The translations under genes and the position numbers were made by a program. From Lachnospiraceae bacterium (lineage in GTDB: Bacteria > Bacillota > Clostridia > Lachnospirales > Lachnospiraceae): a DNA stretch of 64,000 nucleotides. Shown here one piece after another: positions 43,504-52,282 of this stretch (positions within the stretch are counted from its first letter, which is position 1; every line of letters starts with the position of its first letter). The notes beneath the pieces are model-generated. The model worked only from the letters and a program-made list of their open reading frames with translations. It searched no databases and was not told where the DNA came from. The stretch is taken from NCBI GenBank assembly GCA_022792835.1, contig JAAWBT010000089.1, positions 80,831 through 144,830 on the forward strand, given 5' to 3'.

Positions 43504-43851
43504 ATGAACGAGTTAATCAAGGCCATTGAAGAGGGCCAGTTGAAAGAGTCTGTAGACGCATTCCGTGTCGGTGACACTGTGAGAGTGCATAATAAGATCA
43601 AAGAGGGTACCCGCGAGAGAATTCAGGTTTTCGAGGGAACTGTGATCAAGAGACAGAACGGTGGAGCGAGGGAAACCTTTACTGTCAGAAAGAATTCCAA
43701 CGGAATCGGTGTAGAGAAGACCTGGCCGGTTCATTCTCCCTTTGTAGAGAAAATCGAAGTGGTGAGAAGAGGTAAGGTGAGAAGAGCGAAGCTGTTCTAC
43801 TTAAGAGACAGAGTAGGAAAGGCTGCCAAAGTGAAAGAGTTAAAGAAATAA
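43504..43851 (+). CDS. rplS: 50S ribosomal protein L19
   Basis: The 115-residue protein has the L19 pattern: [35 protein letters not shown] and the C-terminal [14 protein letters not shown]. It is at the bridge between subunits. AAGGAGG lies 8 bases upstream of ATG 43504. Confidence 0.97.
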   Translation: MNELIKAIEEGQLKESVDAFRVGDTVRVHNKIKEGTRERIQVFEGTVIKRQNGGARETFTVRKNSNGIGVEKTWPVHSPFVEKIEVVRRGKVRRAKLFYLRDRVGKAAKVKELKK

Positions 43852-43881
43852 TTTGCCGGTAAGAGGCGCGTTGAGGGACTT

Positions 43882-43917
43882 AAGGGGGACAATTACATTT
43901 GTAGATTGTCCCTTTTC
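43882..43917 (+). terminator. Terminator after rplS
   Basis: AAGGGGGACAAT (43882-43893) pairs with ATTGTCCCTTTT (43905-43916) with a two-base bulge, and a T-rich tail follows. Confidence 0.8.
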
Positions 43918-43969
43918 CTTACGGTAAAGGTTTTGACAGCAGGCGGAGGCAGCGCAGGGAGGATTGGGA

Positions 43970-44536
43970 TTGGGACCTTATTATCAGAATGAAGGGGCCA
44001 GGCAGGGACAGAAACCGTTTTTGACAGTGATCGGCTGGGGTGTGGACATTGTGGCCGTCATTGCACTGGCGTTCTTTGCCGTCATGATGTTCGGCACAAA
44101 GCTCACGGTGTCGGGCCGGTCTATGGAACCGCTCCTCACAAGCGGGGATGTTGTTTTATTGGATCGTTTATGTTATAATTTTTATGGGCCAAAGCGGATG
44201 GATGTGGTCGCTTTCACGGATCCGAAGGACGAGGAACGAACTCATATCAAGCGGATCGTGGGGCTTCCGGGGGAGCGCATCCAGATTAAGGAGGGCCGGC
44301 TTTATGTCAGCGGACAGTTGTTGAAGCTTCCGGGAAATCCCGAGCTTATCAAGACAGCCGGGCTGGCAGAGATTGAAATAGAGATGGAAGACGGCGAGTA
44401 TTTTGTACTTGGAGACAATACAGACACCGGCGAGGACAGCCGGTATTCCAATGTGGGAAATGTCCGCCTGGAGCAGATCAAAGGGCGGGTCTGGTTTCGG
44501 ATATCGCCCTTCGACCAGCTTGGATTTATCAAATAG
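43970..44536 (+). CDS. lepB: Type I signal peptidase (first copy)
   Basis: The 188-residue membrane serine protease removes signal peptides. It has one N-terminal membrane helix (about 20-42), the catalytic Ser51 in SGRSMEPLL, the base Lys94 in THIKRIVGLPGE and the GDNTDTGEDSRY box. TTG 43970 is preferred because GGGAGG lies 7 bases upstream; TTG 43964 abuts that site. It is the first of two signal peptidases flanking rbgA. Confidence 0.9.
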   Translation: MGPYYQNEGARQGQKPFLTVIGWGVDIVAVIALAFFAVMMFGTKLTVSGRSMEPLLTSGDVVLLDRLCYNFYGPKRMDVVAFTDPKDEERTHIKRIVGLPGERIQIKEGRLYVSGQLLKLPGNPELIKTAGLAEIEIEMEDGEYFVLGDNTDTGEDSRYSNVGNVRLEQIKGRVWFRISPFDQLGFIK

Positions 44537-44549
44537 AAAGAGGGATGGT

Positions 44550-45416
44550 ATGCAGGTTCAGTGGTATCCGGGACATATGACAAAGGCGAAACGGGCCATG
44601 AAGGAAGATATGAAGCTGGTGGATCTGGTGATTGAGATCCTGGATGCCAGGGCGCCTCTCTCCAGCAGAAACCCGGATATCGACGAACTTGGCAGAGGAA
44701 AAGCCAGGATGATCCTTCTGGGAAAAGCCGATCTGGCGGATGAGTCCGCCAACAGGAAATGGGAACAGTTTTTTAAAGAAAAGGGCTTTGTGACGGTCCG
44801 GGCAGATTCCAGAAGACGGGCAGAGATGAAGCCGATCCAGGCAGCCGTAAAAGAGGCGTGCCGGGAAAAGAAAGAGCGGGATTTGAGGCGGGGGATCAAG
44901 AACCGGCCGGTTCGGGCCATGGTGGTCGGCATTCCCAACGTGGGAAAATCCACCTTTATCAACTCCTATGCGGGCAGGGCCTGTGCGAAAACGGGAAACC
45001 GTCCGGGAGTTACCAGAGGCAACCAGTGGATCCGTTTGGGAAAAGATGTGGAGCTTCTGGACACACCTGGGATTTTATGGCCAAAGTTTGAGGATGAGCA
45101 GGTGGGGATCCGTCTGGCGTTCTTAGGGTCAGTGAAAGATGAGATCCTTGGGATGGAGGAACTTGCCCTAAGGCTTCTGGCTTTTCTGAAGGAGAACTAT
45201 CCGGAGTCTTTAAAAGAACGTTATCAGCTTTCCGGGGCGGATCTGTCGGCAGAACCGCCTTCCATGCTGATGGAGATCGCCAGGCTCAGAAATTGTCTGC
45301 TCAGGGGAAATGAGCTGGACAGTGAAAAAGCAGCCCGGCTGCTAATTGATGATTTCAGGAGCGGAAGACTCGGGGCCATTACATTGGAGTTTCCAGGTTG
45401 GGAGCAGGAAGAATGA
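44550..45416 (+). CDS. rbgA: Ribosome biogenesis GTPase RbgA (YlqF)
   Basis: The 288-residue circularly permuted GTPase finishes 50S assembly. Start VQWYPGHMTKAKR is diagnostic. In permuted order come G4 at residues 58-61, G1 in GIPNVGKSTFIN, G2 in NRPGVTRG and G3 in LLDTPGILWP. G4 reads GKAD instead of NKxD, losing the Asn that normally reads the guanine base. It starts 13 bases after the signal peptidase and overlaps the next gene by ATGA. Confidence 0.93.
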   Translation: MQVQWYPGHMTKAKRAMKEDMKLVDLVIEILDARAPLSSRNPDIDELGRGKARMILLGKADLADESANRKWEQFFKEKGFVTVRADSRRRAEMKPIQAAVKEACREKKERDLRRGIKNRPVRAMVVGIPNVGKSTFINSYAGRACAKTGNRPGVTRGNQWIRLGKDVELLDTPGILWPKFEDEQVGIRLAFLGSVKDEILGMEELALRLLAFLKENYPESLKERYQLSGADLSAEPPSMLMEIARLRNCLLRGNELDSEKAARLLIDDFRSGRLGAITLEFPGWEQEE

Positions 45417-46048
45417 GATTCAGAAGAAAAGAAAAAAGAGAACCGACATATGAAGAACTTATGACGATGATAAACGAGCCGGCGGAAGAGAGAGAGCCAG
45501 AAGACGGGGAGCGGAATATCCTGCGGGAAGTTTTGAGTTTTCTGGCCTATGCGGCAGTTATTTTTGGCTGCACGTTTTTAATCATCATGTTTGTGGCACA
45601 GAGGACCAGTGTGTCCGGCCCTTCCATGAATGACACCCTGCAGGATGGGGACCAGTTGATCCTGGAAAAAGTCAGTTATCACTTCCGGGATCCGGCCAGG
45701 TTCGACGTGGTGGTATTCCAGCACCTTGACGACGGGAAAAATGTTTTCTATATCAAGCGCATCATCGGCCTTCCCGGGGAGACGGTCCAGATCATTGGAG
45801 ATGATATTTACATTGACGGAGAGCTTTTAGAAGAAGATTATGGGCGGGAACCCATTCAGGACGCCAAGATAGCGGCAGAGCCCATTGCCGTGGGAGAGGA
45901 TGAATATTTTGTGCTGGGAGATAACCGGAACAACAGCTCCGACAGCAGAGATCCTGCGGTGGCCAATGTGAAGCGGAGTATGATTGTCGGCCGGGCGTGG
46001 GTTCGGATCTGGCCTTTAAACAAGATCGGGTTTGTCAGCCACAAATAG
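45413..46048 (+). CDS. lepB: Type I signal peptidase (second copy)
   Basis: The 211-residue protease has a longer charged cytoplasmic N-terminus than the first copy, one membrane helix (about 43-62), Ser71 in SGPSMNDTL, Lys115 in FYIKRIIGLPGE and the LGDNRNNSSDSR box. It overlaps the rbgA stop (ATGA). Two diverged signal peptidases in one operon may divide substrates. Confidence 0.92.
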   Translation: MRFRRKEKREPTYEELMTMINEPAEEREPEDGERNILREVLSFLAYAAVIFGCTFLIIMFVAQRTSVSGPSMNDTLQDGDQLILEKVSYHFRDPARFDVVVFQHLDDGKNVFYIKRIIGLPGETVQIIGDDIYIDGELLEEDYGREPIQDAKIAAEPIAVGEDEYFVLGDNRNNSSDSRDPAVANVKRSMIVGRAWVRIWPLNKIGFVSHK

Positions 46049-46062
46049 GGCAGGAGAAGGAC

Positions 46063-46830
46063 ATGACAGTACAGGAGATAAAAATGCAGCTTAGACAGTC
46101 AGGCAATGCGGAGTTACCCGCATTGCTTGACTTATATAGGAAGGATGAAAGGGCTGGCGTGAGGAAGCTGGTGTGGGAGGCAGAGAGGAGACGGACGGCA
46201 TTGGAAGCGGAATATGCCCGTCTGGAGGCCATGACGGCTTATGAGAAAGAATATGAGAGGCTTGGCATCATATGTGGAATTGATGAGGCGGGAAGGGGAC
46301 CTCTGGCCGGGCCAGTGGCGGCAGCGGCGGTGGTCCTGCCAAAAGGCTGCAGGATTTGTTACGTCAATGATTCCAAAAAGCTTTCTGAGAAAAAAAGGGA
46401 AGCCCTCTATGAAGAGATCATGGAACAGGCCCTCAGTGTGGGAGTGGGCCTTGTGGGGCCAAAGAGGATCGACGAAATCAATATTCTTCAGGCCACCTAT
46501 GAGGCTATGAGAGAGGCAGTGGGGAACCTTTCCGTCCGCCCGGATGTGTGCTTAAACGATGCAGTGACCATTCCGGGGTTATCAGACTCCATCCGGCAGA
46601 TCCCCATTGTCAAGGGGGATGCAAAAAGTCTTTCCATTGCGGCGGCCAGTATTATCGCCAAAGTAACCAGAGACCGGCTGATGCGGGAGTATGAAAAGAG
46701 CTACCCGGGGTATGGCTTTGGGGGGCATAAAGGTTATGGCTCCAAAGAACATATAGAGGCCATCCGCCAATTGGGAGTGACGCCAATCCACAGAAGGAGT
46801 TTTTTGAAAAATTTCCAGCTTTCCCAGTGA
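46063..46830 (+). CDS. rnhB: Ribonuclease HII
   Basis: The 255-residue enzyme cleaves RNA in RNA/DNA hybrids and removes misincorporated ribonucleotides. Catalytic residues are in CGIDEAGRGPLAGPV (Asp74, Glu75), and LNDAVTIPG and KGDAKSLSIAAASIIAKVTR are the other core motifs. The ~65-residue N-terminal helical extension is typical of Firmicutes RnhB. It starts 14 bases after the signal peptidase behind AGGAGAAGG. Confidence 0.95.
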   Translation: MTVQEIKMQLRQSGNAELPALLDLYRKDERAGVRKLVWEAERRRTALEAEYARLEAMTAYEKEYERLGIICGIDEAGRGPLAGPVAAAAVVLPKGCRICYVNDSKKLSEKKREALYEEIMEQALSVGVGLVGPKRIDEINILQATYEAMREAVGNLSVRPDVCLNDAVTIPGLSDSIRQIPIVKGDAKSLSIAAASIIAKVTRDRLMREYEKSYPGYGFGGHKGYGSKEHIEAIRQLGVTPIHRRSFLKNFQLSQ

Positions 46831-46878
46831 GCGGCTGAAGGCAGTGCAGGAAGGAACTGCCAGAAAGGAAGGGTGTAT

Positions 46879-47229
46879 TTGAACCGGCGTGTGACAGGAG
46901 CCAGGTATGAGGAGAAGGCAGCCAGGGCCTTGTATGCCCAGGGCTACCGGATTCTGGAGCGGAATTTCCGGTGCCGTTTTGGGGAGATTGATATTATCGC
47001 CAGGCACAAAGGGGTCCTCGTGTTCATAGAGGTCAAATACAGAAGAGATTCCCGGAGCGGTTTTCCGGAGGAATCGGTGAACAGAAGAAAACAGGCAGCC
47101 ATCCGAAAGACAGCGGAGGTCTACATGCATCGGCGCGGCTATGACTGGTGGGGTCAGTGCCGGTTTGACGTGGTTTGCGTGATGGGAGAAGAAGTGCGGA
47201 TCATTGAGGACGCTTTCTGGGTGGAATAA
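46879..47229 (+). CDS. yraN: YraN/UPF0102 endonuclease-fold protein
   Basis: The 116-residue protein has the Holliday-junction-resolvase-like core GEIDIIARHKGVLVFIEVKYR with the PD-(D/E)xK-type residues (Glu, Asp, Glu-x-Lys). The family is found next to rnhB and is linked to recombination, but its activity is not settled. TTG 46879 is preferred for spacing from AAAGGAAGG; GTG 46873 is too close. Confidence 0.9.
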   Translation: MNRRVTGARYEEKAARALYAQGYRILERNFRCRFGEIDIIARHKGVLVFIEVKYRRDSRSGFPEESVNRRKQAAIRKTAEVYMHRRGYDWWGQCRFDVVCVMGEEVRIIEDAFWVE

Positions 47230-47255
47230 AAAACAGGAGGAAAGGAGCAATTGCC

Positions 47256-48113
47256 ATGGAACTGGTATGGAAGCGGAGGCCGCAGGAAGGAAAGGCGGGG
47301 CTTAACTGTTGTGAGAGGGGAGGGGTTCCTTTTTTAAGTTTTCCACTTCTGGAACAATATGAAAGTCTTGTGAGCCACGGATTTTCCACCAGGCTGGGCG
47401 GAGTCAGCGAGGGCTGCCTTTCCTCCATGAATCTGGGATTTAGCCGGGGAGATGAGCGCGCGCGGGTTTTGGAAAATTACAGGAGAATGGGGAGGGCCCT
47501 GTCCCTGCCCCTGGAGCGGATGGTACTTTCCAGTCAGACCCACACCACCAACGTGAGAGTGGTCACAGAAGAGGATGGGGGCAGCGGGATCTCAAACCCC
47601 CTTTGCTATGAAGATGTGGACGGGCTGATTACCAATGTGAGGAATCTTCCGCTGGTCACAGTTTATGCAGACTGCGTTCCCCTGTACTTTGTGGATCCGG
47701 TCCATAAAGCCATCGGTCTTTCCCATTCTGGCTGGAGGGGAACTGTGAACCGGATGGGGGAAGTCACTTTAAAGGCCATGGAAAAGGCTTACGGTACCAG
47801 AGCCTGGGAGGTTCTTGCCTGTATCGGGCCCAGCATCTGCAGAGACTGCTACGAGGTGAGCCTGGATGTGGCAGAGGCCTTTCGGGCAGCTTTTGGCTCT
47901 GTGGCAGAGATGCTTTTGGATGAAAAGCCAGACGGGAAATTCCAGCTTGATCTGTGGGAGGCTAACCGACAGATCCTTTTAGGCGCGGGAGTCCGGGAAG
48001 AACACCTGTCTGTGACCGACATCTGCACCTGCTGCAATCCGGAGCTTCTCTTTTCCCACAGGGCCTCAAAAGGAAGGCGGGGAAACCTGGCCGCGTTCCT
48101 TTGTCTGAAGTAA
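47256..48113 (+). CDS. YlmD/YfiH-family (laccase domain) purine nucleoside phosphorylase-like protein
   Basis: The 285-residue protein has the family motifs HGFSTRLGGVSEG, SSQTHTTNVRVV, DGLITNVRNLPLVTVYADCVPLYFVD, HSGWRGTVNRM and DICTCCNPELLFSHRA. The His-Cys-His set binds zinc. Once called polyphenol oxidases, members such as YfiH act on purine nucleosides. It is the last gene before the AT-rich island. Confidence 0.88.
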   Translation: MELVWKRRPQEGKAGLNCCERGGVPFLSFPLLEQYESLVSHGFSTRLGGVSEGCLSSMNLGFSRGDERARVLENYRRMGRALSLPLERMVLSSQTHTTNVRVVTEEDGGSGISNPLCYEDVDGLITNVRNLPLVTVYADCVPLYFVDPVHKAIGLSHSGWRGTVNRMGEVTLKAMEKAYGTRAWEVLACIGPSICRDCYEVSLDVAEAFRAAFGSVAEMLLDEKPDGKFQLDLWEANRQILLGAGVREEHLSVTDICTCCNPELLFSHRASKGRRGNLAAFLCLK

Positions 48114-48245
48114 GGCGATCGCTCCTAAAATCCTGTATTTTGTGGAAACCAGGAAGAGATTCGGTTCTTTTGTGAGCGGAACCATTTGAAAGTCTCAGGT
48201 ATTTAGAGGATATGAATAGTAAGGAGCGTATTAGGTGTTTTATAT

Positions 48246-48318
48246 GGCAGGTAGTCTATTAGGATTGCCTGCCGTATTTAAAAGACTGAAATGTGGATAG
48301 ATAGAATGGCAGTATAAT
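48246..48318 (+). promoter_or_regulatory. Hairpin and -10 box before the TPR-kinase gene
   Basis: The 234-base gap between the ylmD-like gene and the kinase contains GGCAGG/CCTGCC (48246-48251 with 48268-48273) and a perfect TATAAT (48313-48318). No good -35 lies at the right distance, so transcription may need an activator. Base composition falls sharply in this gap. Confidence 0.4.
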
Positions 48319-48347
48319 ATTTTTATGGTGAAGGGTTTGGTTTGAAA

Positions 48348-50108
48348 ATGGAAAACAATATATCTGCTGAAGAAAGAGAATATGCTTCAAAGATATGGAA
48401 GATGCGTTCTGCAGGTGAATTAAAAAAAGCTGTTAATGTGTGTGATGAAGCGATTGTTGCTTATAAAGATAATAATTTTTTCTATAAAATCAAGGGTGAT
48501 ATCTTGTATACGATGAAAGAATATGAAAAATCAATGGATATTTATATGGAATATCTTGAAAAAATCAAGAAAACCCCGGAATTTTTTACGAATTTTTCGC
48601 GATTTGTTGAAAAAATATGTTTGATATATGAATTGAATAAACAGGTTTTTGAAAAACTTTTGAGGATAAGTAGAAATGCTGAATATGCAAGTGTGATCAG
48701 AAAGGGGTCACTAAGGATAATTTACGATTATTGGAAAGCATCGGAAAAAGTTCTTTCATTTGTAGAAAGGGTAAATAAAGAGTTTTCTGTTAGAGCAATA
48801 GATATAGCACTTAATGATTTGAAAACAGAAGAGAATTGTGATAAAATTTATTTCCTTTATAAAATTGATACAAATAATTGTATTAAGGAGAATGACATTG
48901 CTAATAGACATATACTAAAATTGTTAGAGTGGTTTCAGATGTATGATTGCGCTTTGCTATGGGTGAATAGAATACTTGAATATTGCAATGATGGGGTGGT
49001 TGTTCGAAGTTTGTTCAGGATTTGTAGATTAAGAAGCGATTATTCAGATGCAAATAAATATATGAATACACATGATATTGTAGCTAAGTCGGATTTTAAT
49101 ATACAGTATGAATTAGTTTTATACTATGAAGAACAAGGTGATGAAATTGCTCGAAATGAAATTCTCAGTGATATAAATACGAAATATGATAATAGTATTC
49201 CGATTTCACAAACATTGTTCAAATTTTATATAAAATACGATATGTTGAATGAAGCAAAGGAAATTGAGAAACGGATTAATCACTTAAGAGAAACAAAGAA
49301 ACTAAATGAGAAAAAACAAAGAGATTTTGAAAGGCAAAACAGAGAAAATCAAGAGATTTTATTAGACCGATTGACAGATTTATTAGAGGAGCAGGAGCAT
49401 AATAGAAGATTGTTGGCAATTACAGATTTGATAAAAGGCTTCTCTCACGAATTAGGACAACCGATAACAAACATAAGATATGCAATACAATTATTTTATA
49501 TGAAACAAGAAAAGGAACAAATCACATTAAGCTTGGAAGAAAAAGAACTTCTGGATAGTATCATTGTTCAGACAAGCAGAGTTGGAAAGTTATTAAATAG
49601 ATTTGCACCAATTGTATCGAGCAAAAATCAAAAAGCGTATTTCAACGTATATGATGAGATCATAACTATATTTGAAGAATTAAATATGAGGCTGAGTAGT
49701 GAGAATATAAAATATTCAGTTGTAGGGGATAAAGATGTTGAATTATATGGAGAGGTGATACAATTTTCACAAGTTTTCTATAATTTGATTATTAATGCAA
49801 TCTATGCAATTAATAAAAAAGAAATTAGAGGAGAAATTAATGTTGTTATACAAAAGAAAGAGGAAGATTTGTTTATATATTTTAGTGATAATGGTATAGG
49901 AATTCCAAATGAAATTCAGAAAAAAATTTTTGACCCGTTTTATTCAACTAAAAGAAAAGAGAACGAAGAGGGGGGAGAAGGTCTGGGACTTTATATCGTG
50001 TGGAATATATTAAAAATGTTTAATGGAAAAATAAGCATAGATCCCTATTATGCAGAGGGCGCAAGGTTTATTATCAAAATAAGAGTGGAGGAAAAAAGAA
50101 ATGTATAA
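48348..50108 (+). CDS. TPR-like domain histidine kinase, Detocs DtcA-like
   Basis: The 586-residue soluble protein has no membrane segment. Residues about 15-310 are helical TPR-like repeats (AGELKKAVNVCDEAI, KEYEKSMDIYMEYL). A coiled coil spans roughly 310-355. The kinase has His367 in GFSHELGQPITNIRYA, N box NLIINAIYAIN, G1 FSDNGIGI, KIFDPFYSTK and G2 EGLGLYIVWNIL. The TPR-plus-kinase layout is that of DtcA, the sensor of the Detocs anti-phage two-component system. ATG 48348 is chosen; TTG 48342 is also possible with GAAGGG. Codon use is strongly A/T-biased (17 of 60 G+C at 49081-49140), unlike its neighbours. It overlaps the receiver gene by 8 bases. Confidence 0.85.
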   Translation: MENNISAEEREYASKIWKMRSAGELKKAVNVCDEAIVAYKDNNFFYKIKGDILYTMKEYEKSMDIYMEYLEKIKKTPEFFTNFSRFVEKICLIYELNKQVFEKLLRISRNAEYASVIRKGSLRIIYDYWKASEKVLSFVERVNKEFSVRAIDIALNDLKTEENCDKIYFLYKIDTNNCIKENDIANRHILKLLEWFQMYDCALLWVNRILEYCNDGVVVRSLFRICRLRSDYSDANKYMNTHDIVAKSDFNIQYELVLYYEEQGDEIARNEILSDINTKYDNSIPISQTLFKFYIKYDMLNEAKEIEKRINHLRETKKLNEKKQRDFERQNRENQEILLDRLTDLLEEQEHNRRLLAITDLIKGFSHELGQPITNIRYAIQLFYMKQEKEQITLSLEEKELLDSIIVQTSRVGKLLNRFAPIVSSKNQKAYFNVYDEIITIFEELNMRLSSENIKYSVVGDKDVELYGEVIQFSQVFYNLIINAIYAINKKEIRGEINVVIQKKEEDLFIYFSDNGIGIPNEIQKKIFDPFYSTKRKENEEGGEGLGLYIVWNILKMFNGKISIDPYYAEGARFIIKIRVEEKRNV

Positions 50109-50523
50109 AATATTATTAGTTGAAGACGACAGGGAAACAGCTAGTTATGTGAAAAGTGGCTTGGAATTGGAAGAAATGACGGTTGATGTAGCTGTTGATG
50201 GACAGGATGGATTTGAATGTTTTCAAAAGAATGAGTATGATCTTGTCCTATTGGATTTAGAGATGCCACGAATGAATGGAGAGGAACTGGTAATAAAGAT
50301 AAGAAATATAAATCCGTACATTGATATCATTGTTTACACAAACTATTCTCAATTTGCAGATATTAAGAAATTAGTTAATTTAGGAATTAATGGATATATC
50401 AATAAAGGACCGGAAGCAGATTTGAGAGAACTGATCAATATTGTTAAAAGTAAGTTAGAACCTATAAATGAAGATGCAATGAAAACGCTTATAAATGGAA
50501 CGGATGTCATGAAAGTGGATTAG
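50101..50523 (+). CDS. Stand-alone response-regulator receiver protein
   Basis: The 140-residue protein is a single receiver domain: acidic pair in LLVEDDRE, phosphoacceptor Asp52 in LLDLEMPRMNG, Thr in VYTNYSQ and Lys in GYINKGPEAD. About 20 residues follow without a recognisable output domain. It overlaps the kinase gene and is surely its partner. In Detocs a stand-alone receiver (DtcB) acts as a phosphate sink next to a receiver-effector fusion; here it might instead control the PIN protein that follows, by direct contact. AT-rich like its neighbours. Confidence 0.88.
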   Translation: MYKILLVEDDRETASYVKSGLELEEMTVDVAVDGQDGFECFQKNEYDLVLLDLEMPRMNGEELVIKIRNINPYIDIIVYTNYSQFADIKKLVNLGINGYINKGPEADLRELINIVKSKLEPINEDAMKTLINGTDVMKVD

Positions 50524-50526
50524 GCG

Positions 50527-51084
50527 GTGAAAAGGCAAGTGAAAAAATATTTATTAGATACAAATGCTTATTTTGCTTTGTTAAAATATGTAACCTCTGA
50601 AAATAATAACGAAACTATTGATAATATTTTGGCGGGGGAATGCTATATTTCTAAAGTTACACAAATAGAAATTATTTCTGTAATTGGTAAATATGCCAGG
50701 GGAATCAGTGGTGGAATACAAGTATGTAATCGAATCAATGAAGACACGAATATGATATGCGGAAAGCAATTTATTATACCTAAGCAAAGAAAATGGAGCC
50801 AGGCAAAACTGAAAGAATGGTTAAAACTTGAGAAGGAAATATCAAGCGGAAATAATTGTCTGTTTAATGTTAAAGTGTTAGAGATTAATTCTGATGTTAT
50901 AGCAGAAGCGGAAGAATTTATTAAAAATGCGTTGATATACAATTTCAAATCTATGGATGCAGTAGTATTGGGAACTGCAAAAGCAAATTCGTCAGATACT
51001 GAGGTTATGGTGGTGGTGACAGCAGATAAAGGATTAAAAGCTGGAATGGATAAAATACATTATCCTCATATATCTATTACATAG
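50527..51084 (+). CDS. PIN-domain nuclease-like protein
   Basis: The 185-residue protein has the four acidic residues of the PIN ribonuclease fold: Asp11 (YLLDTNAYF), Glu48 (VTQIEIISV), Asp144 (KSMDAVVLGTA) and Asp167 (VVTADKGLKAG). VapC toxins share this core but are shorter and are paired with a DNA-binding antitoxin, which is missing here; a receiver gene precedes it by 3 bases instead. The central insertion with two Cys (residues 67 and 78) and basic stretch KQRKWSQAKLKEW is unusual. The GTG start at 50527 is uncertain. Best guess: effector RNase of the kinase-receiver system. Confidence 0.75.
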   Translation: MKRQVKKYLLDTNAYFALLKYVTSENNNETIDNILAGECYISKVTQIEIISVIGKYARGISGGIQVCNRINEDTNMICGKQFIIPKQRKWSQAKLKEWLKLEKEISSGNNCLFNVKVLEINSDVIAEAEEFIKNALIYNFKSMDAVVLGTAKANSSDTEVMVVVTADKGLKAGMDKIHYPHISIT

Positions 51085-51162
51085 AAAATAGTAGTGTATA
51101 AATATCTTCCGTGTTATTTTCCCACAAATCACAATACACAAATTTTAAGAGAAAACCCTTAG

Positions 51163-51191
51163 TTGACAGCACAAAGCCGGAAGGTTATACT
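51163..51191 (+). promoter_or_regulatory. Promoter of trpS
   Basis: TTGACA (51163-51168), 17 bases, TATACT (51186-51191). It marks the return to core chromosome after the AT-rich island. No T-box-like leader fits in the short distance to the start codon. Confidence 0.88.
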
Positions 51192-51222
51192 TAACAATGA
51201 ATGAAAGAGAAGGAGAACGGAA

Positions 51223-52227
51223 ATGTTAGACGGAAAAAAGACACTGTTCAGCGGTATGCAGGCGACTGGAAATCTGACCCTAGGGAATTATCTGGGAGCC
51301 CTTAAAAACTGGGTTACGATCAGTGATGAATATAACTGTTTTTACAGTGTGGTGGACATGCACTCGATTACGGTACGGCAGGACCCGGCGACTTTGAGAA
51401 AGCGGGCCAGGATTCTCCTGACTCTTTACCTTGCGGCGGGGCTTGACCCGAAGAAAAACTGTATTTATTATCAGTCCCATGTGTCGGCCCATGGGGAGCT
51501 GGCGTGGATTTTAAACTGCTTTACCTATATGGGCGAGCTGAACCGGATGACTCAGTTTAAAGATAAGGCGGCCAAGCATGTGGACAATATCAATGCGGGG
51601 CTCTTTACTTATCCGGTGTTGATGGCAGCGGACATCCTTCTGTATCAGGCAGATGTGGTGCCGGTGGGGATTGACCAGATGCAGCACTTGGAGATCACCA
51701 GAGACATTGCTCAGAGGTTTAATGGGGTTTACGGGGATGTGTTTACGATCCCGGAAGTATATCTTGGGAAGGTGGGGGCTAAGATTATGAGCCTGCAGGA
51801 TCCCTCCAAAAAGATGTCTAAATCAGATGAGAATCCCAACGGGAGCATCTATCTGATGGACGATAAAGATACCATTATGAGGAAGTGCAGAAGGGCTGTC
51901 ACAGATTCTGAGGGCGTGATCCGCTACAGCGATGAGCAGCCTGGCCTTAAGAATCTCATTGAGATCTACCGGGCCTGTACGGGGAAGACTGCCGATGAGG
52001 TGGTGAAGGAGTTTGACGGAAAAGGCTACGGAGACTTTAAGACGGCTGTGGGTGAAGCCGTGGCGGCAATTTTGGTGCCTCTTCAGGAGGAGCAGGCCAG
52101 ATTGATGGCGGACAAGGCATACCTGGACGGAATCATCAAAGAGAACGCGGAGAAAGCGGGCTATTATGCCAATAAGACGCTGCGGAAGGTGCAGAAAAAG
52201 GTGGGCTTCCCGGAGCGGGTGCGCTGA
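51223..52227 (+). CDS. trpS: Tryptophanyl-tRNA synthetase
   Basis: The 334-residue class I synthetase charges tRNA-Trp. The HIGH-type motif reads TLGNYLGAL, and the KMSKS loop is intact (KKMSKSDENPNGS). MQHLEITRDIAQRFN and SMxD-like VVDMHSIT are also as expected. AAGGAG lies before ATG 51223. Confidence 0.96.
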   Translation: MLDGKKTLFSGMQATGNLTLGNYLGALKNWVTISDEYNCFYSVVDMHSITVRQDPATLRKRARILLTLYLAAGLDPKKNCIYYQSHVSAHGELAWILNCFTYMGELNRMTQFKDKAAKHVDNINAGLFTYPVLMAADILLYQADVVPVGIDQMQHLEITRDIAQRFNGVYGDVFTIPEVYLGKVGAKIMSLQDPSKKMSKSDENPNGSIYLMDDKDTIMRKCRRAVTDSEGVIRYSDEQPGLKNLIEIYRACTGKTADEVVKEFDGKGYGDFKTAVGEAVAAILVPLQEEQARLMADKAYLDGIIKENAEKAGYYANKTLRKVQKKVGFPERVR

Positions 52228-52282
52228 GTAAGGAAGCGGAAATCAGTTTTTGCGGGTATTGTCAAAAGGAAAGGGTACAGAG

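Noticed and set aside
50527..51084. PIN protein as the toxin of an ordinary VapBC pair
   Set aside because: No small DNA-binding antitoxin is upstream or downstream; the neighbour is a receiver in the same packed operon, and the protein is longer than usual VapC.
51085..51162. Attachment-site repeats flanking the AT-rich island
   Set aside because: Short similar words (TTTTGTGG-like) occur on both sides, but no direct repeat long enough to support an att site was found by eye.
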